DNA from: Bacteroidaceae bacterium
GTDB taxonomy: Bacteria > Bacteroidota > Bacteroidia > Bacteroidales > Bacteroidaceae
Direction: 5' to 3'
Length of the DNA: 34,713 nucleotides
NCBI GenBank assembly: GCA_017617805.1
Contig: JAFZVN010000061.1
Span: 1-34,713 of the forward strand
Part shown: piece after piece, positions 7,439-16,430 of the stretch
How the letters are laid out: every line of letters begins with the position of its first letter
Numbering within the stretch: the stretch's first letter is position 1
Program-made: the position numbers and the translations under genes
Notes under the pieces: generated by a model
What the model was told of the DNA's origin: nothing
The model's input: the letters and a program-made list of their open reading frames with translations, nothing else
Databases searched by the model: none

Positions 7439-7474
7439 GTTGAGAGTAGAGGGTTCCCATCCTCTACTCTCAAC
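7439..7474 (+). terminator. Hairpin after tpiA (possible attenuating terminator)
   Basis: A 14-bp perfect stem (7439-7452 with 7461-7474) and an 8-base loop. No T run follows directly, so it may reduce readthrough into the SPOR and folE genes or protect the tpiA 3' end rather than stop transcription fully. Confidence 0.55.
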
Positions 7475-7520
7475 CTTCAACTCTCATTTTTCTCAACCCT
7501 CTCAATCCAAAGTAACTCAA

Positions 7521-8015
7521 ATGAAACGACTTCTTATTCTTACACTCTCCATTCTTTTGTGTACCATCACCATGTCTGCGCAAAACTTCATTGACCACCT
7601 GCAAAGCAAGGTTCAGGGGCAAGGCACAGTGACAGTACATCAGGACTCTATTCTTGACGACATGGTGAACGGAAAGAAGCAATTCGTCCCTGAAAAGAAG
7701 GAAGAGAGGAAAGAAACCGGCATCGGCACTGTGCTGAGTGGCAAAAAAACCAAGGCACGTGGCTATCGCATCCAAGTTTATTGGGGTGGCAGCACACGTA
7801 CAGACCAGACCAATGCCCAACGTGCTGGCAACAAGGTGAGCACCATCTTCCCAGAACTGCAGGTTTACACCTCGTTCGAGTCCCCTAACTGGCGATGCCG
7901 TGTGGGCGATTTCGTCACTCGACAGGAAGCCAACGACTACCTCAACAAACTGAAAGAAGCGAAACTTGGCCAAGGCGCCATCATCGTCAAGAGTGAGGTG
8001 TACATCCATCAATAA
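7521..8015 (+). CDS. SPOR domain-containing exported protein
   Basis: A 164-residue protein with a signal peptide ([20 protein letters not shown], cleaved before Q). After a charged linker (KKEERKE) it has a C-terminal SPOR domain at about 80-160: [19 protein letters not shown], then [20 protein letters not shown] and [22 protein letters not shown] domains bind denuded peptidoglycan glycans, often at division sites, so a periplasmic septal role is likely. The frame is open upstream into tpiA, but ATG 7521 is the start that gives the signal peptide. Confidence 0.88.
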   Translation: MKRLLILTLSILLCTITMSAQNFIDHLQSKVQGQGTVTVHQDSILDDMVNGKKQFVPEKKEERKETGIGTVLSGKKTKARGYRIQVYWGGSTRTDQTNAQRAGNKVSTIFPELQVYTSFESPNWRCRVGDFVTRQEANDYLNKLKEAKLGQGAIIVKSEVYIHQ

Positions 8016-8031
8016 CTTATCAACAAGCGAA

Positions 8032-8598
8032 ATGAATAGAGAAGAACAGATTGAAATACTGAAAGACACCTGCACCAAGAACCTCTTAGCCATCGGCGAA
8101 GACCCCACGAGAGAAGGATTGCAGCGTACGCCTGAACGGTTGGCACGCACCTTCCTCGAACTCACCAAGGGCTATTCGATGGATCCTATTGCTACCCTCA
8201 AATCTGCCATGTTCCATGAGGACTACGACCAGATGGTTGTGGTCAAGGACATCGAGTTCTATTCTCTCTGCGAGCACCACATCCTGCCTTTCTTCGGCAA
8301 GGTTCATGTGGCCTATATCCCCAATGGCAACATTGTGGGTCTCAGCAAGATACCACGCATGGTGGACATCTTCTCTCATCGTCTGCAAGTGCAGGAACAC
8401 CTGACCAAGCAGATTTGTGACTGCCTTCAGCAAGCCCTCAGTCCACTCGGTGCCATCGTAGTGGTCGAAGCACAACACATGTGCATCCAGATGCGTGGTA
8501 TTGAGAAGCAAGGTTCTGTCACCCAAACCATGTACTATACTGGCGTGTTCGAGAACATCGAAAAACGCAAGGAATTCCTCAACCTGATTCGTCATTGA
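8032..8598 (+). CDS. folE: GTP cyclohydrolase I
   Basis: Converts GTP to dihydroneopterin triphosphate, the first step of folate synthesis. The 188-residue protein carries the three zinc ligands: Cys80 and His83 in [12 protein letters not shown] and Cys151 in HMCIQMRG. It also has the substrate-binding [20 protein letters not shown] segment. ATG 8032 gives a normal N-terminus; the longer upstream reading overlaps the SPOR gene. Its stop overlaps the dnaG start, so the two are likely translationally coupled. Confidence 0.96.
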   Translation: MNREEQIEILKDTCTKNLLAIGEDPTREGLQRTPERLARTFLELTKGYSMDPIATLKSAMFHEDYDQMVVVKDIEFYSLCEHHILPFFGKVHVAYIPNGNIVGLSKIPRMVDIFSHRLQVQEHLTKQICDCLQQALSPLGAIVVVEAQHMCIQMRGIEKQGSVTQTMYYTGVFENIEKRKEFLNLIRH

Positions 8599-10733
8599 TT
8601 CCACAATCCACCATCGACCGCATAGTCGACGCTGCCAACATCGTTGATGTCGTGTCTGACTACGTCACGCTTCGCCGCGCTGGTGCAAGTTACAAAGGAT
8701 TGTGTCCCTTCCACGACGATAAAACTCCATCGTTCTCCGTTTCCCCTGCCCGTGGTGTGTGCAAATGCTTCAGCTGTGGCAAGGGTGGAAACGCTGTTCA
8801 CTTCATCATGGAGATAGAACAGATGAGTTATATCGAAGCGCTCAAGCACTTGGCCAAGAAATATGGCATCCCTGTGGAAGAGGAGGAGATGACTGACGAA
8901 CAGCGGCAACGCATGAACGAACGTGAGAGCATGTTCGCTGTCAACGAGTGGGCTGCCAAGTATTTCAGTCAGACGATGATGAACCACCAAGATGGACGTG
9001 CCATCGGACTTGCCTATTTCCGCAGTCGCGGTTTCCGTGATGACATCATCGCCAAGTTCCGTCTCGGCTTCTGTCTCGACAGCCCCGATGCCATGTTGAA
9101 AGAAGCAAAGGCGAAGGGATATAACGAAAAATATCTGGTGGACACAGGCCTCTGCATCAAACGTGACAACGGCACCCTCTACGACCGATTCAGAGGACGT
9201 GCCATGTTCCCTTGGATAGCCGTCAACGGCAAGGTCGTGGCTTTTGGAGGTCGTGTGTTGGATGCTCGAACCAAAGGTGTGAATCAGAAATATGTCAATT
9301 CGCCTGATTCCCTCATCTATCACAAAGCCAACGAACTCTACGGCATCTTCCAAGCCAAGAAACAGATTGCCAAGGAGGACATGGTCTTTATGGTCGAAGG
9401 CTACACCGATGTGCTGGCCATGCACCAATGTGGCATCGAGAATGTGGTGGCCAACTCAGGTACAGCCCTCAACGAGGCACAAATCCATCTGCTCCATCGC
9501 TTCACCAACAACATCACCCTCCTTTACGATGGTGACGAGGCAGGTATTCATGCCGCCACTCGCAGCACGGATATGCTCTTAGCAGAAGGCATGAATGTGA
9601 AGATTCTCCTGCTGCCCGATGGTGAAGACCCTGACAGTTTCTCTCGTAAGCACAATGCACAAGAGTTCAAGGCTTATGTGGCTGAACACCAGACGGACTT
9701 CATCCTCTTCAAGACCAACCTCTTGCTGAAAGATGCACAACGTGACCCTATCAAACGTGCCCAACTCACAGAGGACATCGTGAAGAGCATCGCCGTCATC
9801 CCAGACGAAATCATCCGCTCCACCTACGTGCATGAATGTGCTGAAATCCTCAACATGGACGAGGCCATCCTCATGCGTGGTGCCAACAAGAACCGTTCTG
9901 CCATCCTCGAAAATCTGAAGAAAGAAGCACAAAGGGAAATAGACAGGCAGGCACGGTTACTGAACAACGGTACGGAAAACGCAGAAGTGAACAATCTTGC
10001 TGCCACCAACACACCCAACCCTTCCACTACCAGCAACACATCTGCTGAGACAGATGATTCTTTTGCCTCCATCACCGCTGAGCAAGAGACAAAGACCCAG
10101 CAACCTGCTGATACAGAGAGGACAGGCTTCGATGTGCAGACCATCATCACCAAACAGCGTCAATCTGAACAACGCTTCTTGGGACTTGAACGCATGATAC
10201 TCACTTTGATCACTCGATATGGCGAACAACCCATCATTTCCAACGAAGGCGAGGAAGAGGGTCAGCCAGAAGCTTCCTCAGAGAGGATGACCTTAGCAGA
10301 ATGTGTACAAAGCGACCTTGAGTACGACAGCATCACCCTCCGTTCGCCGCTCTATGCCAAGATGCTCCGTCTCACTTGTGAACATGTGCATGAAGAGGGT
10401 TTCATTGCCAGCAAGTTCCTCCTCAACAACCAAGACGAGGACATCAGTCGTGAAGCAGCCGACCTCATCAGCGACCGCTACCAACTCAGTTCTGGCAACC
10501 AAATGGAACACAGCGAGGAGGAACTCAAATTCACCTATATCTCCCGTCTCCTCCTCGACTATAAGAATGCCATTGTCGAAGAGGAGCTCAAGCAATGCAA
10601 TGCAGCCCTCACCCTTCCAGAAGTGAAGGACAACCCTACCCGTCTGATGGACACCATGCGCCGTATCAAAGAACTCGGTGAAATCCAACGCCAACTCGCC
10701 AAGATGTTAGGGGATCGCGTGGTGGTGAAATAA
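8595..10733 (+). CDS. dnaG: DNA primase
   Basis: Makes RNA primers at the replication fork. The 712-residue protein has the CHC2 zinc finger (Cys37, His40, Cys58, Cys61), the RNA polymerase basic region, and a TOPRIM domain with Glu268 in MVEGYTD and Asp312/Asp314 in YDGDEAG. A Thr/Asn/Ser/Ala-rich linker of about 60 residues (455-515) leads to the C-terminal helicase-binding region. The start is TTG 8595 ([20 protein letters not shown]), overlapping the folE stop by four bases; the rare start and overlap suggest coupled, low translation. The linker is somewhat longer than in most primases. Confidence 0.95.
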   Translation: MIPQSTIDRIVDAANIVDVVSDYVTLRRAGASYKGLCPFHDDKTPSFSVSPARGVCKCFSCGKGGNAVHFIMEIEQMSYIEALKHLAKKYGIPVEEEEMTDEQRQRMNERESMFAVNEWAAKYFSQTMMNHQDGRAIGLAYFRSRGFRDDIIAKFRLGFCLDSPDAMLKEAKAKGYNEKYLVDTGLCIKRDNGTLYDRFRGRAMFPWIAVNGKVVAFGGRVLDARTKGVNQKYVNSPDSLIYHKANELYGIFQAKKQIAKEDMVFMVEGYTDVLAMHQCGIENVVANSGTALNEAQIHLLHRFTNNITLLYDGDEAGIHAATRSTDMLLAEGMNVKILLLPDGEDPDSFSRKHNAQEFKAYVAEHQTDFILFKTNLLLKDAQRDPIKRAQLTEDIVKSIAVIPDEIIRSTYVHECAEILNMDEAILMRGANKNRSAILENLKKEAQREIDRQARLLNNGTENAEVNNLAATNTPNPSTTSNTSAETDDSFASITAEQETKTQQPADTERTGFDVQTIITKQRQSEQRFLGLERMILTLITRYGEQPIISNEGEEEGQPEASSERMTLAECVQSDLEYDSITLRSPLYAKMLRLTCEHVHEEGFIASKFLLNNQDEDISREAADLISDRYQLSSGNQMEHSEEELKFTYISRLLLDYKNAIVEEELKQCNAALTLPEVKDNPTRLMDTMRRIKELGEIQRQLAKMLGDRVVVK

Positions 10734-10735
10734 CA

Positions 10736-10764
10736 AAAGAGGAATCCGAAGATTCCTCTTTCTT
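10736..10764. terminator. Terminator between dnaG and the opposing tRNA
   Basis: An 11-bp stem (10736-10746 with 10751-10761) with loop cgaa. It has A residues on one side and T residues on the other, so it can work for both converging transcripts. Confidence 0.85.
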
Positions 10765-10775
10765 GTTTTAGCAGG

Positions 10776-10857
10776 TACCCAGAGCCGGGATCGAACCGGC
10801 ACGGATTGCTCCATTGGTGTTTGAGACCAACGCGTCTACCAATTCCGCCATCTGGGC
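10776..10857 (-). tRNA. tRNA-Leu (anticodon CAA)
   Basis: Read on the minus strand, the acceptor stem GCCCAGA pairs with TCTGGGT and the discriminator base is A. The D-arm contains AATTGGTAGACGC. The anticodon stem TTGGT/ACCAA encloses loop CTCAAAC with anticodon CAA. The T-arm is GCCGG-TTCGATC-CCGGC, and the 13-base variable arm fits a class II tRNA. The CCA end is not encoded. Decodes UUG. Confidence 0.95.
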
Positions 10858-10858
10858 T

Positions 10859-10908
10859 GAATAGACGAAGTCAATTCGATTACCCGTCGAATAGACGAAG
10901 TCAATTCC
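10859..10908. repeat. 19-base direct repeat in the tRNA leader
   Basis: gaatagacgaagtcaattc occurs at 10859-10877 and again at 10890-10908, in the roughly 66-base leader between the tRNA promoter and the mature 5' end. It may be a leftover of a local duplication or of processing sites. Confidence 0.7.
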
Positions 10909-10930
10909 CTTAACTTGTCATTAGCGGGTG

Positions 10931-10961
10931 CAAAGGTAGGGCTTTTTTTTGATTCCGCAAA
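10931..10961 (-). promoter_or_regulatory. Promoter of tRNA-Leu
   Basis: On the minus strand, TTTG (10958-10961) and TACCTTTG (10931-10938) are 19 bases apart, an exact match to the Bacteroidetes consensus. Transcription starts near 10924. Confidence 0.8.
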
Positions 10962-11011
10962 AAAAAAGAGTGAAAAAGTAAAAGTGAAAAGTGAAAAATT
11001 TGCTTTCACCA

Positions 11012-11791
11012 TTACTTCAGTCCTGCTTTCAGCGAACGGATGACAGCAGAATTGAAGCCTGCATGGTCAAGTTCGTTGAGTCCTTTGATGGTCACACCAC
11101 CAGGGGTAGTCACCTTGTCGATGGCCTCTTCAGGATGCCAACCTGTGGTCTTGAGCAGTGAGACGGCTCCCTGCATGGTCTGAAGGGCAATCTGCTTTGC
11201 TTGCTGGGGATAGAAGCCCATTTCGCAGCCACCTTCCATCTGGGCACGGATGTAGCGCATCACGTAGGCAATGCCGCAAGAAGCCATCATCATGCCTGGT
11301 CCCACAAGGTTCTCACCCACCACGAGGGTATCGCCATCGATGGCATAGAGTTCTTCAACCGTCTTCAGGTTCTCGTCGGAAGCTGTTGCACCTTGAGCAA
11401 TGAAACTCATGCTGGCATTGAACTCTGCTGCGATGTTGGGAATCACGTAGAAGTACTGACCCTCGGCACCCAGTTCCTCCTGCAACATCGAAGTGGTGAA
11501 GTTGGCTGCATCGGAGATGATGATCTGCTTTTCGAGGTCGAGCACGTGCTTCACCTCAGCAAGAACGAGTTTCATGAGCCAAGGCTTCACAACCAGCACA
11601 ACGATGTCGGCACCCTTCACAGCCTCGACGTTGTCGGTCGTCGTGTTGATGGCAGGATACTCTTTCTTGAACTGTGCCAGAAGTGGCTCATTCTTGTCAG
11701 CAATGGTGATATTGCTGATTTTTCCGCTTTTTGCCCATCCCTTGATGAGCGCGCCGCCCATATTGCCAGCGCCAATGACAGTAAGTTTCAT
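11012..11791 (-). CDS. proC: Pyrroline-5-carboxylate reductase
   Basis: Last step of proline synthesis, reducing pyrroline-5-carboxylate with NAD(P)H. The 259-residue protein begins with the Rossmann motif VIGAGNMGGALIKGW and has VVLVVKPW in the nucleotide domain. The C-terminal dimer domain carries GPGMMMASCGIAYV and the family signature TTPGGVTIKGLNELDHAGF. It is transcribed away from porT from its own promoter. In the Bacteroides order I know, proC sits at the end of the arginine cluster; here it is 10 kb away and on the other strand. Confidence 0.95.
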   Translation of the reverse strand: MKLTVIGAGNMGGALIKGWAKSGKISNITIADKNEPLLAQFKKEYPAINTTTDNVEAVKGADIVVLVVKPWLMKLVLAEVKHVLDLEKQIIISDAANFTTSMLQEELGAEGQYFYVIPNIAAEFNASMSFIAQGATASDENLKTVEELYAIDGDTLVVGENLVGPGMMMASCGIAYVMRYIRAQMEGGCEMGFYPQQAKQIALQTMQGAVSLLKTTGWHPEEAIDKVTTPGGVTIKGLNELDHAGFNSAVIRSLKAGLK

Positions 11792-11821
11792 TTTCTTTGT
11801 GTTACTTTCGATTAAATTCCT

Positions 11822-11863
11822 TAACTTTGCACAAAGTTACGACTAAGCGAGCGAATAAACAAA
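11822..11863. promoter_or_regulatory. Divergent promoter pair between proC and porT
   Basis: TAACTTTG at 11822-11829 (plus) and its mirror at 11832-11839 (minus) lie two bases apart and form one palindrome. The minus copy has a TTTG at 11860-11863, 20 bases away, and fits proC with a leader of about 35 bases. The plus copy has a poor -33 (spacing about 22) and would leave about 130 bases before porT. Confidence 0.6.
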
Positions 11864-11967
11864 TTTATTTGATTTTTTTCGAGCAAAAGTAACTTGCACG
11901 AAGTGAAAGTTGCAGCAATATCCGCTTTCTGCAAAATAAAATGCGGTTTTTCTCGTTTTTATAAGTG

Positions 11968-12699
11968 ATGAAATATACACATTATTATATAATAGGCTGT
12001 TTGTGGGCATTCATGATGCTCCTTCCCTCCCCTTCTGGCGTGGCTCATGCCCAGAAGCGGAAGGTGATGAACCGCCCCTATATCGACCAGCGGAAGTTCC
12101 ACTACGGATTCTTGGCTGGCATGCACTTGCAGGATATTGAGTTGGAACAAAACGGTACGATTGACCCTGCCAACGGCAATCAGTGGTTTGCAGAGACACC
12201 CAACTATGAGCCAGGCTTTTCGGTCGGCATCCTGGGTGAGTTCTTCCTGACCAAGAACCTGGGTTTGCGCATCATCCCCACCATGCACTTCGGCACGAAG
12301 AATGTCACGTTCCGCAACGAGACCAATGGCGACAGGCTGTATCAGACCATCAAATCAACCTACATCACCATCCCTGTGGATGTGAAGTTCTCAGCTGAAC
12401 GCTTCAACAACTACCGGCCCTACATCATGGCAGGTGTCACTCCTGCGCTCGACCTCACGGTGAAGAAGCAGAAGCAGTATCTGTTGAGGAATGCGGACGT
12501 TTATCTGGAGGCAGGCTTCGGCTGTGACTTCTACCTGCCCTTCTTCAAGTTCATCCCAGAGGTGAAGTTCATGTACGGCTTGTCGAATGTCATCAACAAG
12601 AACCGCTCCGACATTACCGACGAGACTCAGCTCATCTTCACCCAGTCAGTCAATCGTGCCAGAAGCAAGATGATTGTCTTCACCTTCTATTTCGAATAA
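11968..12699 (+). CDS. porT: PorT-like outer membrane protein of type IX secretion
   Basis: A 243-residue exported beta-barrel protein. Residues 1-28 form a signal peptide ending HAQ. The mature part starts KRKVMNRPYIDQRKFHYGFLAGMH and alternates short strands typical of the PorT family (GFSVGILGEFFLTKNLGLRI, STYITIPVDVKFS, RPYIMAGVTP, GFGCDFYLPFFKFIPEVKF), ending in an aromatic residue (FTFYFE). PorT is an accessory component of the Bacteroidetes type IX secretion system. GTG 11965 is immediately upstream; ATG 11968 is preferred. A glycosyltransferase gene follows two bases after the stop. Confidence 0.85.
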   Translation: MKYTHYYIIGCLWAFMMLLPSPSGVAHAQKRKVMNRPYIDQRKFHYGFLAGMHLQDIELEQNGTIDPANGNQWFAETPNYEPGFSVGILGEFFLTKNLGLRIIPTMHFGTKNVTFRNETNGDRLYQTIKSTYITIPVDVKFSAERFNNYRPYIMAGVTPALDLTVKKQKQYLLRNADVYLEAGFGCDFYLPFFKFIPEVKFMYGLSNVINKNRSDITDETQLIFTQSVNRARSKMIVFTFYFE

Positions 12700-12701
12700 G
12701 C

Positions 12702-13775
12702 ATGAAATACTCAGTCATCATACCCGTGTACAACCGTCCTGACGAAGTGGACGAACTGCTCGAGAGCCTGACCCATCAACAGGTCAAGGACTTTGAGGTG
12801 GTGGTGGTGGAAGACGGCTCCAGCGTGCCCTGCAAGGAGGTCGTGGAGAAATACTCCCAACTGTCAACTCTCAATATCCAATATCTCACCAAGAAGAATG
12901 GAGGTCCAGGGCCAGCACGCAACTATGGCGTGGAACATTCGAAGGGCGAGTATGTGCTCATCCTCGACAGCGACTGCGTGTTGCCAGAGGGGTATCTCAC
13001 CGCCATCGAGCAGGAACTGGCACAGCATCCCTGCGATGCCTTTGGCGGTCCCGATGCTGCCCATGAGTCGTTCACTAACGTGCAGAAAGCCATCTCCTAC
13101 AGCATGACCTCGTTCTTCACTACAGGAGGTATCCGAGGTGGCAAGAAGAAAGGGGCGTTGGACAAGTTCTATCCCCGTTCCTTCAATATGGGCATTCGTC
13201 GGGATGTCTATCTCAAACTGCACGGATTCAGCAAGATGCGCTTTGGCGAGGACATCGATTTCAGCTACCGCATTGTGGAGGCAGGTTACACCTCCAGACT
13301 CTTCCCCGAAGCTTGGGTGTGGCACAAACGGAGAACCGACATGGACAAGTTCTTCAAGCAGGTGTTCAATTCTGGTATTGCCCGCATCAACCTCACCAAG
13401 CGGCATCCAGGCACCATGAAACTTGTGCATCTGCTGCCGATGGTCTTCACGGTCGGCGTGCTGCTGCTCATTGTGGCGGCTGTGTTCTTCCGCATGTGGG
13501 ACTACTACCAACAGACCGCCACGGGCATCCTGTTGCCCAACGGCGGTTTCATCCCCATGTACGGACTGTGCCTCCTGCCCATCGCTCTCTATATGCTGCT
13601 CATCTTCATCGATTCGAGCATCAAGAACAAGAGCCTCGTGATAGGCTTCCTCAGCGTGGAGGCAGCTTTCGTGCAACTGATGGGTTATGGCTTCGGCTTC
13701 CTCAAGGCATGGTGGTTGCGTTGTGTGCAGGGCAAGGACGAATTCACCGCATTCGAAAAGAACTTCTATGACTAG
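12702..13775 (+). CDS. Family 2 glycosyltransferase with C-terminal membrane segments
   Basis: A 357-residue inverting glycosyltransferase. The GT-A domain has YSVIIPVYNRPDEVDELLES at the start, the nucleotide-sugar Asp in LDSDC (about 86-90), GGPDAAHESF, and the acceptor-side FGEDIDFSYRI (about 186-196). Three hydrophobic stretches follow at about 245-268, 285-305 and 310-335, anchoring it in the inner membrane. The substrate cannot be read from sequence; a lipid-linked or envelope sugar is likely. The gene starts two bases after porT and overlaps radC by eight bases. Confidence 0.9.
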   Translation: MKYSVIIPVYNRPDEVDELLESLTHQQVKDFEVVVVEDGSSVPCKEVVEKYSQLSTLNIQYLTKKNGGPGPARNYGVEHSKGEYVLILDSDCVLPEGYLTAIEQELAQHPCDAFGGPDAAHESFTNVQKAISYSMTSFFTTGGIRGGKKKGALDKFYPRSFNMGIRRDVYLKLHGFSKMRFGEDIDFSYRIVEAGYTSRLFPEAWVWHKRRTDMDKFFKQVFNSGIARINLTKRHPGTMKLVHLLPMVFTVGVLLLIVAAVFFRMWDYYQQTATGILLPNGGFIPMYGLCLLPIALYMLLIFIDSSIKNKSLVIGFLSVEAAFVQLMGYGFGFLKAWWLRCVQGKDEFTAFEKNFYD

Positions 13776-14463
13776 CAACGAACATACCTCCATCAAGCAC
13801 TGGGCTGAAGAAGACCGTCCGCGTGAGAAACTTATGGCGAAGGGAGCAGAGGCGCTGACCAATGCCGAACTCCTTGCCATCCTCATCGGAGGCGGCACGC
13901 CCAAGCAGTCGGCGGTGGAGCTGATGCAGGAGATTCTGAAAGACTGCGGCAACTCGCTCCGCAACCTCAACCACATGACCCTGCAAGACCTCATGCGCTA
14001 CCACGGCATTGGCGAGGCGAAAGGACTCACCATCATCGCCGCTGCGGAAATAGGCAAACGCCGACTGATGGAGAGCGGCAACGACATCCTGCAGATACGC
14101 ACAGGAGCCGATGTGCTGAAGTTCATGAGCCCGTTCATCCAAGACCTCACCCACGAGGAGAGTTGGGCACTGCTGCTCAACAACAACGCACGGCTGCTGC
14201 ATCTGGCGCATCTCAGCACAGGCGGATTGATGGAGACCATCGTCGATGTGCGGATGTTGCTCAAGGAGGCGCTCTTGCATGACGCCACCAGTTTCATCCT
14301 CGTCCACAACCACCCCAGCGGCAACATGCGACCCAGCCGATATGACGAGGAACTGACTCAACGCGTGAGCCGAGCCGCACAGACAGTCAACCTGCGACTG
14401 ATAGACCATGTGATTGTGACCGAAGGGAATTACTACAGTTTCGCTGAAAACGGAAAGATATGA
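13768..14463 (+). CDS. radC: RadC family JAB-domain protein
   Basis: A 231-residue protein with a helix-hairpin-helix segment (YHGIGEAKGLTIIAAAEIG, 78-96) and a JAMM/MPN+ metal site: Glu near 156, His180 and His182 in HNHPSG, and Asp193. Despite the name, a DNA repair role is doubtful; the domain resembles a metal-dependent isopeptidase. The start ATG 13768 lies inside the end of the glycosyltransferase gene, and the stop overlaps the next start by four bases, so all three are tightly coupled. Confidence 0.93.
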   Translation: MTSNEHTSIKHWAEEDRPREKLMAKGAEALTNAELLAILIGGGTPKQSAVELMQEILKDCGNSLRNLNHMTLQDLMRYHGIGEAKGLTIIAAAEIGKRRLMESGNDILQIRTGADVLKFMSPFIQDLTHEESWALLLNNNARLLHLAHLSTGGLMETIVDVRMLLKEALLHDATSFILVHNHPSGNMRPSRYDEELTQRVSRAAQTVNLRLIDHVIVTEGNYYSFAENGKI

Positions 14464-14828
14464 CAAAATACGAAGTAGAAGAAAAGACCGTCGAATACCT
14501 CAAGACCGTGTTCGACCCAGAGATTCCCGTCAACGTGTGGGATCTCGGCATGATATATAAGATAGATGTGAAGGAGAGCTGTCCGGATGGCAACTCATCC
14601 CCCCTTGGGGGGAACGAGGGGGGCTCCGAGGTCTTTTATGACCTCGACATCGACATGACCTTCACAGCCCCCAACTGCCCTGCCGCCGACTTCATCCTTG
14701 AGGACATCCAGCAGAAACTGGAAGGCATCCCCGCTGTGAAGACGGTGAACGTGAACGTGGTCTTCGAACCCGAATGGAACAAGGACATGATGAGCGAAGA
14801 GGCAAAACTCGACTTGGGATTCATGTAG
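14460..14828 (+). CDS. MIP18/DUF59 family Fe-S assembly protein with an in-frame insert
   Basis: Members help deliver iron-sulfur clusters (SufT, Fam96 type). The 122-residue protein has DPEIPVNVWDLGMIYKIDV, then DMTFTAPNCPAADFILEDIQ with the conserved Cys73, and a normal C-terminus EPEWNKDMMSEEAKLDLGFM. Related Bacteroidetes proteins are close to 103 residues. The difference is about 18 residues at 40-58 (CPDGNSSPLGGNEGGSE), between two core strands. This segment is encoded by a GC-rich palindromic repeat that keeps the frame. The insert falls in a hairpin turn, so the fold may be kept. Confidence 0.88.
   Translation: MTKYEVEEKTVEYLKTVFDPEIPVNVWDLGMIYKIDVKESCPDGNSSPLGGNEGGSEVFYDLDIDMTFTAPNCPAADFILEDIQQKLEGIPAVKTVNVNVVFEPEWNKDMMSEEAKLDLGFM
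14576..14633. repeat. GC-rich palindromic repeat inserted in frame
   Basis: Contains tccggatgg (14582-14590), the word found in the spacer elements at 1465 and 31253, then a ccccccttgggggg palindrome near 14599-14612 and a second G6 run. Its edges are approximate, as judged from where the protein departs from and rejoins the family pattern. Confidence 0.65.
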
Positions 14829-14830
14829 AT

Positions 14831-14928
14831 AAAGTTTAAGGGTTAAAGTTTAAGGGTTAAAGACACTGTACGCTGTAATCTGTAAACTGTAAACTGTAAA
14901 CATTAAACTGTAAACTGTAAACATTAAA
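14831..14928. repeat. Tandem low-complexity repeats before lpxH
   Basis: A 14-base unit occurs twice (14831-14844, 14845-14858; aaagtttaagggtt). Then a 21-base unit of gtaaact/cattaaa words occurs twice (14887-14907, 14908-14928). No TAnnTTTG promoter is visible, so lpxH may be read through from upstream. Confidence 0.8.
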
Positions 14929-14938
14929 CTTTACAGCT

Positions 14939-15796
14939 ATGCGAAATATATACTTTATCAGTGATGCCCATCTGGGCAGCCGAGCCATCGAACACCGCCG
15001 CACGCAAGAACGACGCTTGGTCAACTTCCTCGACAAAATCAAGGAGAAGGCAGAAGCCGTCTATATGTTGGGCGACATGTTCGACTTCTGGTTCGAATAC
15101 AAGGAAGTGGTGCCCAAGGGCTACACCCGTTTCTTGGGGAAGCTTAGCGAGCTCACCGACATGGGTGTGGAGATACACTACTTCACAGGCAACCACGACA
15201 TGTGGGCTGAAGACTATCTGGAGAAGGAATGTGGCGTCATCATCCATCACCAACCCTGTGCCGTCGATCTCCGAGGCAAGATCTTCTACCTGGCACATGG
15301 TCATGGACTCTATGACGAAGGCGCCTCCACCCGCCTCCTCTTTTGGTTCTTCGGCAACAAGCCCCTGCGGAAGCTGGCACGCTGGATTCACCCACGCTGG
15401 TTCATCGACTTCGGACTCAACTGGGCCAAGCACTCACGCATGAAACGCATCAAAAACATCCTCCCCACCGACGAGGAAGGACGTGTTTTGACGCCCGACG
15501 GCTTCAAGAACGACACCCGCATTGTCGGCTATGAGAGTGTCCCCAACAACGGAGAGGTACCCTATCAAGGCGAAGACAAGGAAGGCCTTGTGCTCTTTGC
15601 CAAGGAGTATCTCAAGACCCATCCCGACATCAACTACTTCATCTTCGGACATCGTCACATCGAGCTCGACCTCATGCTCAGCCGCGACACCCGTCTCATC
15701 ATCCTCGGCGAATGGATCACCCTCTTCACCTATGCCGTCTGGGATGGCGAATACTTCTTCATGGACAACTTCATCGAAGGAGAGACCGAACTTTGA
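14939..15796 (+). CDS. lpxH: UDP-2,3-diacylglucosamine diphosphatase (LpxH-like)
   Basis: Calcineurin-like phosphoesterase expected to cleave UDP-2,3-diacylglucosamine to lipid X in lipid A synthesis, at the cytoplasmic face. The 285-residue protein shows all metal motifs: Asp9 and His11 in SDAHLGS, Asp46 in LGDMFDFW, Asn85-His86-Asp87 in GNHD, His120 and His122 in LAHGHGL, and GHRH near residue 240. LGDMFDFWFEY and HGHGLYDEG are specific to the LpxH group. It is longer than proteobacterial LpxH (about 240), with an extra C-terminal portion, as I recall for Bacteroidetes forms. A terminator follows. Confidence 0.88.
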   Translation: MRNIYFISDAHLGSRAIEHRRTQERRLVNFLDKIKEKAEAVYMLGDMFDFWFEYKEVVPKGYTRFLGKLSELTDMGVEIHYFTGNHDMWAEDYLEKECGVIIHHQPCAVDLRGKIFYLAHGHGLYDEGASTRLLFWFFGNKPLRKLARWIHPRWFIDFGLNWAKHSRMKRIKNILPTDEEGRVLTPDGFKNDTRIVGYESVPNNGEVPYQGEDKEGLVLFAKEYLKTHPDINYFIFGHRHIELDLMLSRDTRLIILGEWITLFTYAVWDGEYFFMDNFIEGETEL

Positions 15797-15835
15797 CCTT
15801 TGATCTCTTAGACACTTAGACCTCCGATAACAGAG

Positions 15836-15866
15836 AGAAGCCCCTCCCCACGGACGGGCTTCTTTA
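15836..15866 (+). terminator. Rho-independent terminator after lpxH
   Basis: The stem agaagccc (15836-15843) pairs with gggcttct (15856-15863), followed by ttta. It ends the porT-lpxH unit. Confidence 0.8.
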
Positions 15867-16430
15867 TTGTTTTGTAGATGTTATTGCACTTGCAGATTTT
15901 GCGGAACTGTTGAAACAATAATGGACGCTTTCAACATATACAAGAATGCAGCAAAGCCGTCAACCTGGCTGGGGACGAATATGATTTTGAATATCGTGCC
16001 ATAATATAATAAAACGACCTGCAGATTTAAGCATCGTAGAGAGGCTTGGCGGGTTCTCGTACTGCAAAGATTCTACCTTTTTCCCATCTCTGCCCAATAT
16101 TTCCTCTATTATTTCAAAGAACCACAAAAAAATAACTTCCCTTGACCTTTTCATCAATGAAAGTACAGAATGCCTGAATGTTAAGCCTCTCCAGAAAATT
16201 ATATGAATAATCAAATCATGGGAAGGGACACCCAAATGTTTGCTTGATTATTTATGGACTCATGACTTTTTTCTTGTTTTAGAGGGTTCTGAATGATTTT
16301 TATCCATCCGAGCAGCAGACATACGATACCTCTGCCTCCCTCTGCTGGATTGGAGCCAAAACTCACTCCTGTAGGGAAGAAACAAACTACCACGTAAAGC
16401 AGCACGCTAATGGTCACAGCGTAATCTGTT
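15867..16430 (-). pseudogene. Spacer with a possible remnant of a small membrane protein
   Basis: No convincing intact gene lies here. On the minus strand, just after the leucine-rich gene, a frame reads HFETDYAVTISVLLYVVVCF, a Pro/Gly turn, then GRGIVCLLLGWIKIIQNP. It looks like two membrane helices of a small Bacteroidetes membrane protein, but the frame has no good start and then runs into unconvincing sequence ending near 16211. A second minus-strand frame (15960-16235) resembles nothing. A 9-bp inverted repeat (aataatcaa at 16206, ttgattatt at 16244) lies inside. Remnant status is a guess. Confidence 0.3.

Noticed and set aside
12864-13994. 376-residue minus-strand frame
   Set aside because: It lies antisense to the glycosyltransferase and radC genes, which have clear motifs; the composition is that of a shadow.
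15960-16235. 91-residue minus-strand frame in the 16 kb spacer
   Set aside because: No start context, no family resemblance, and AT-rich spacer-like codons.
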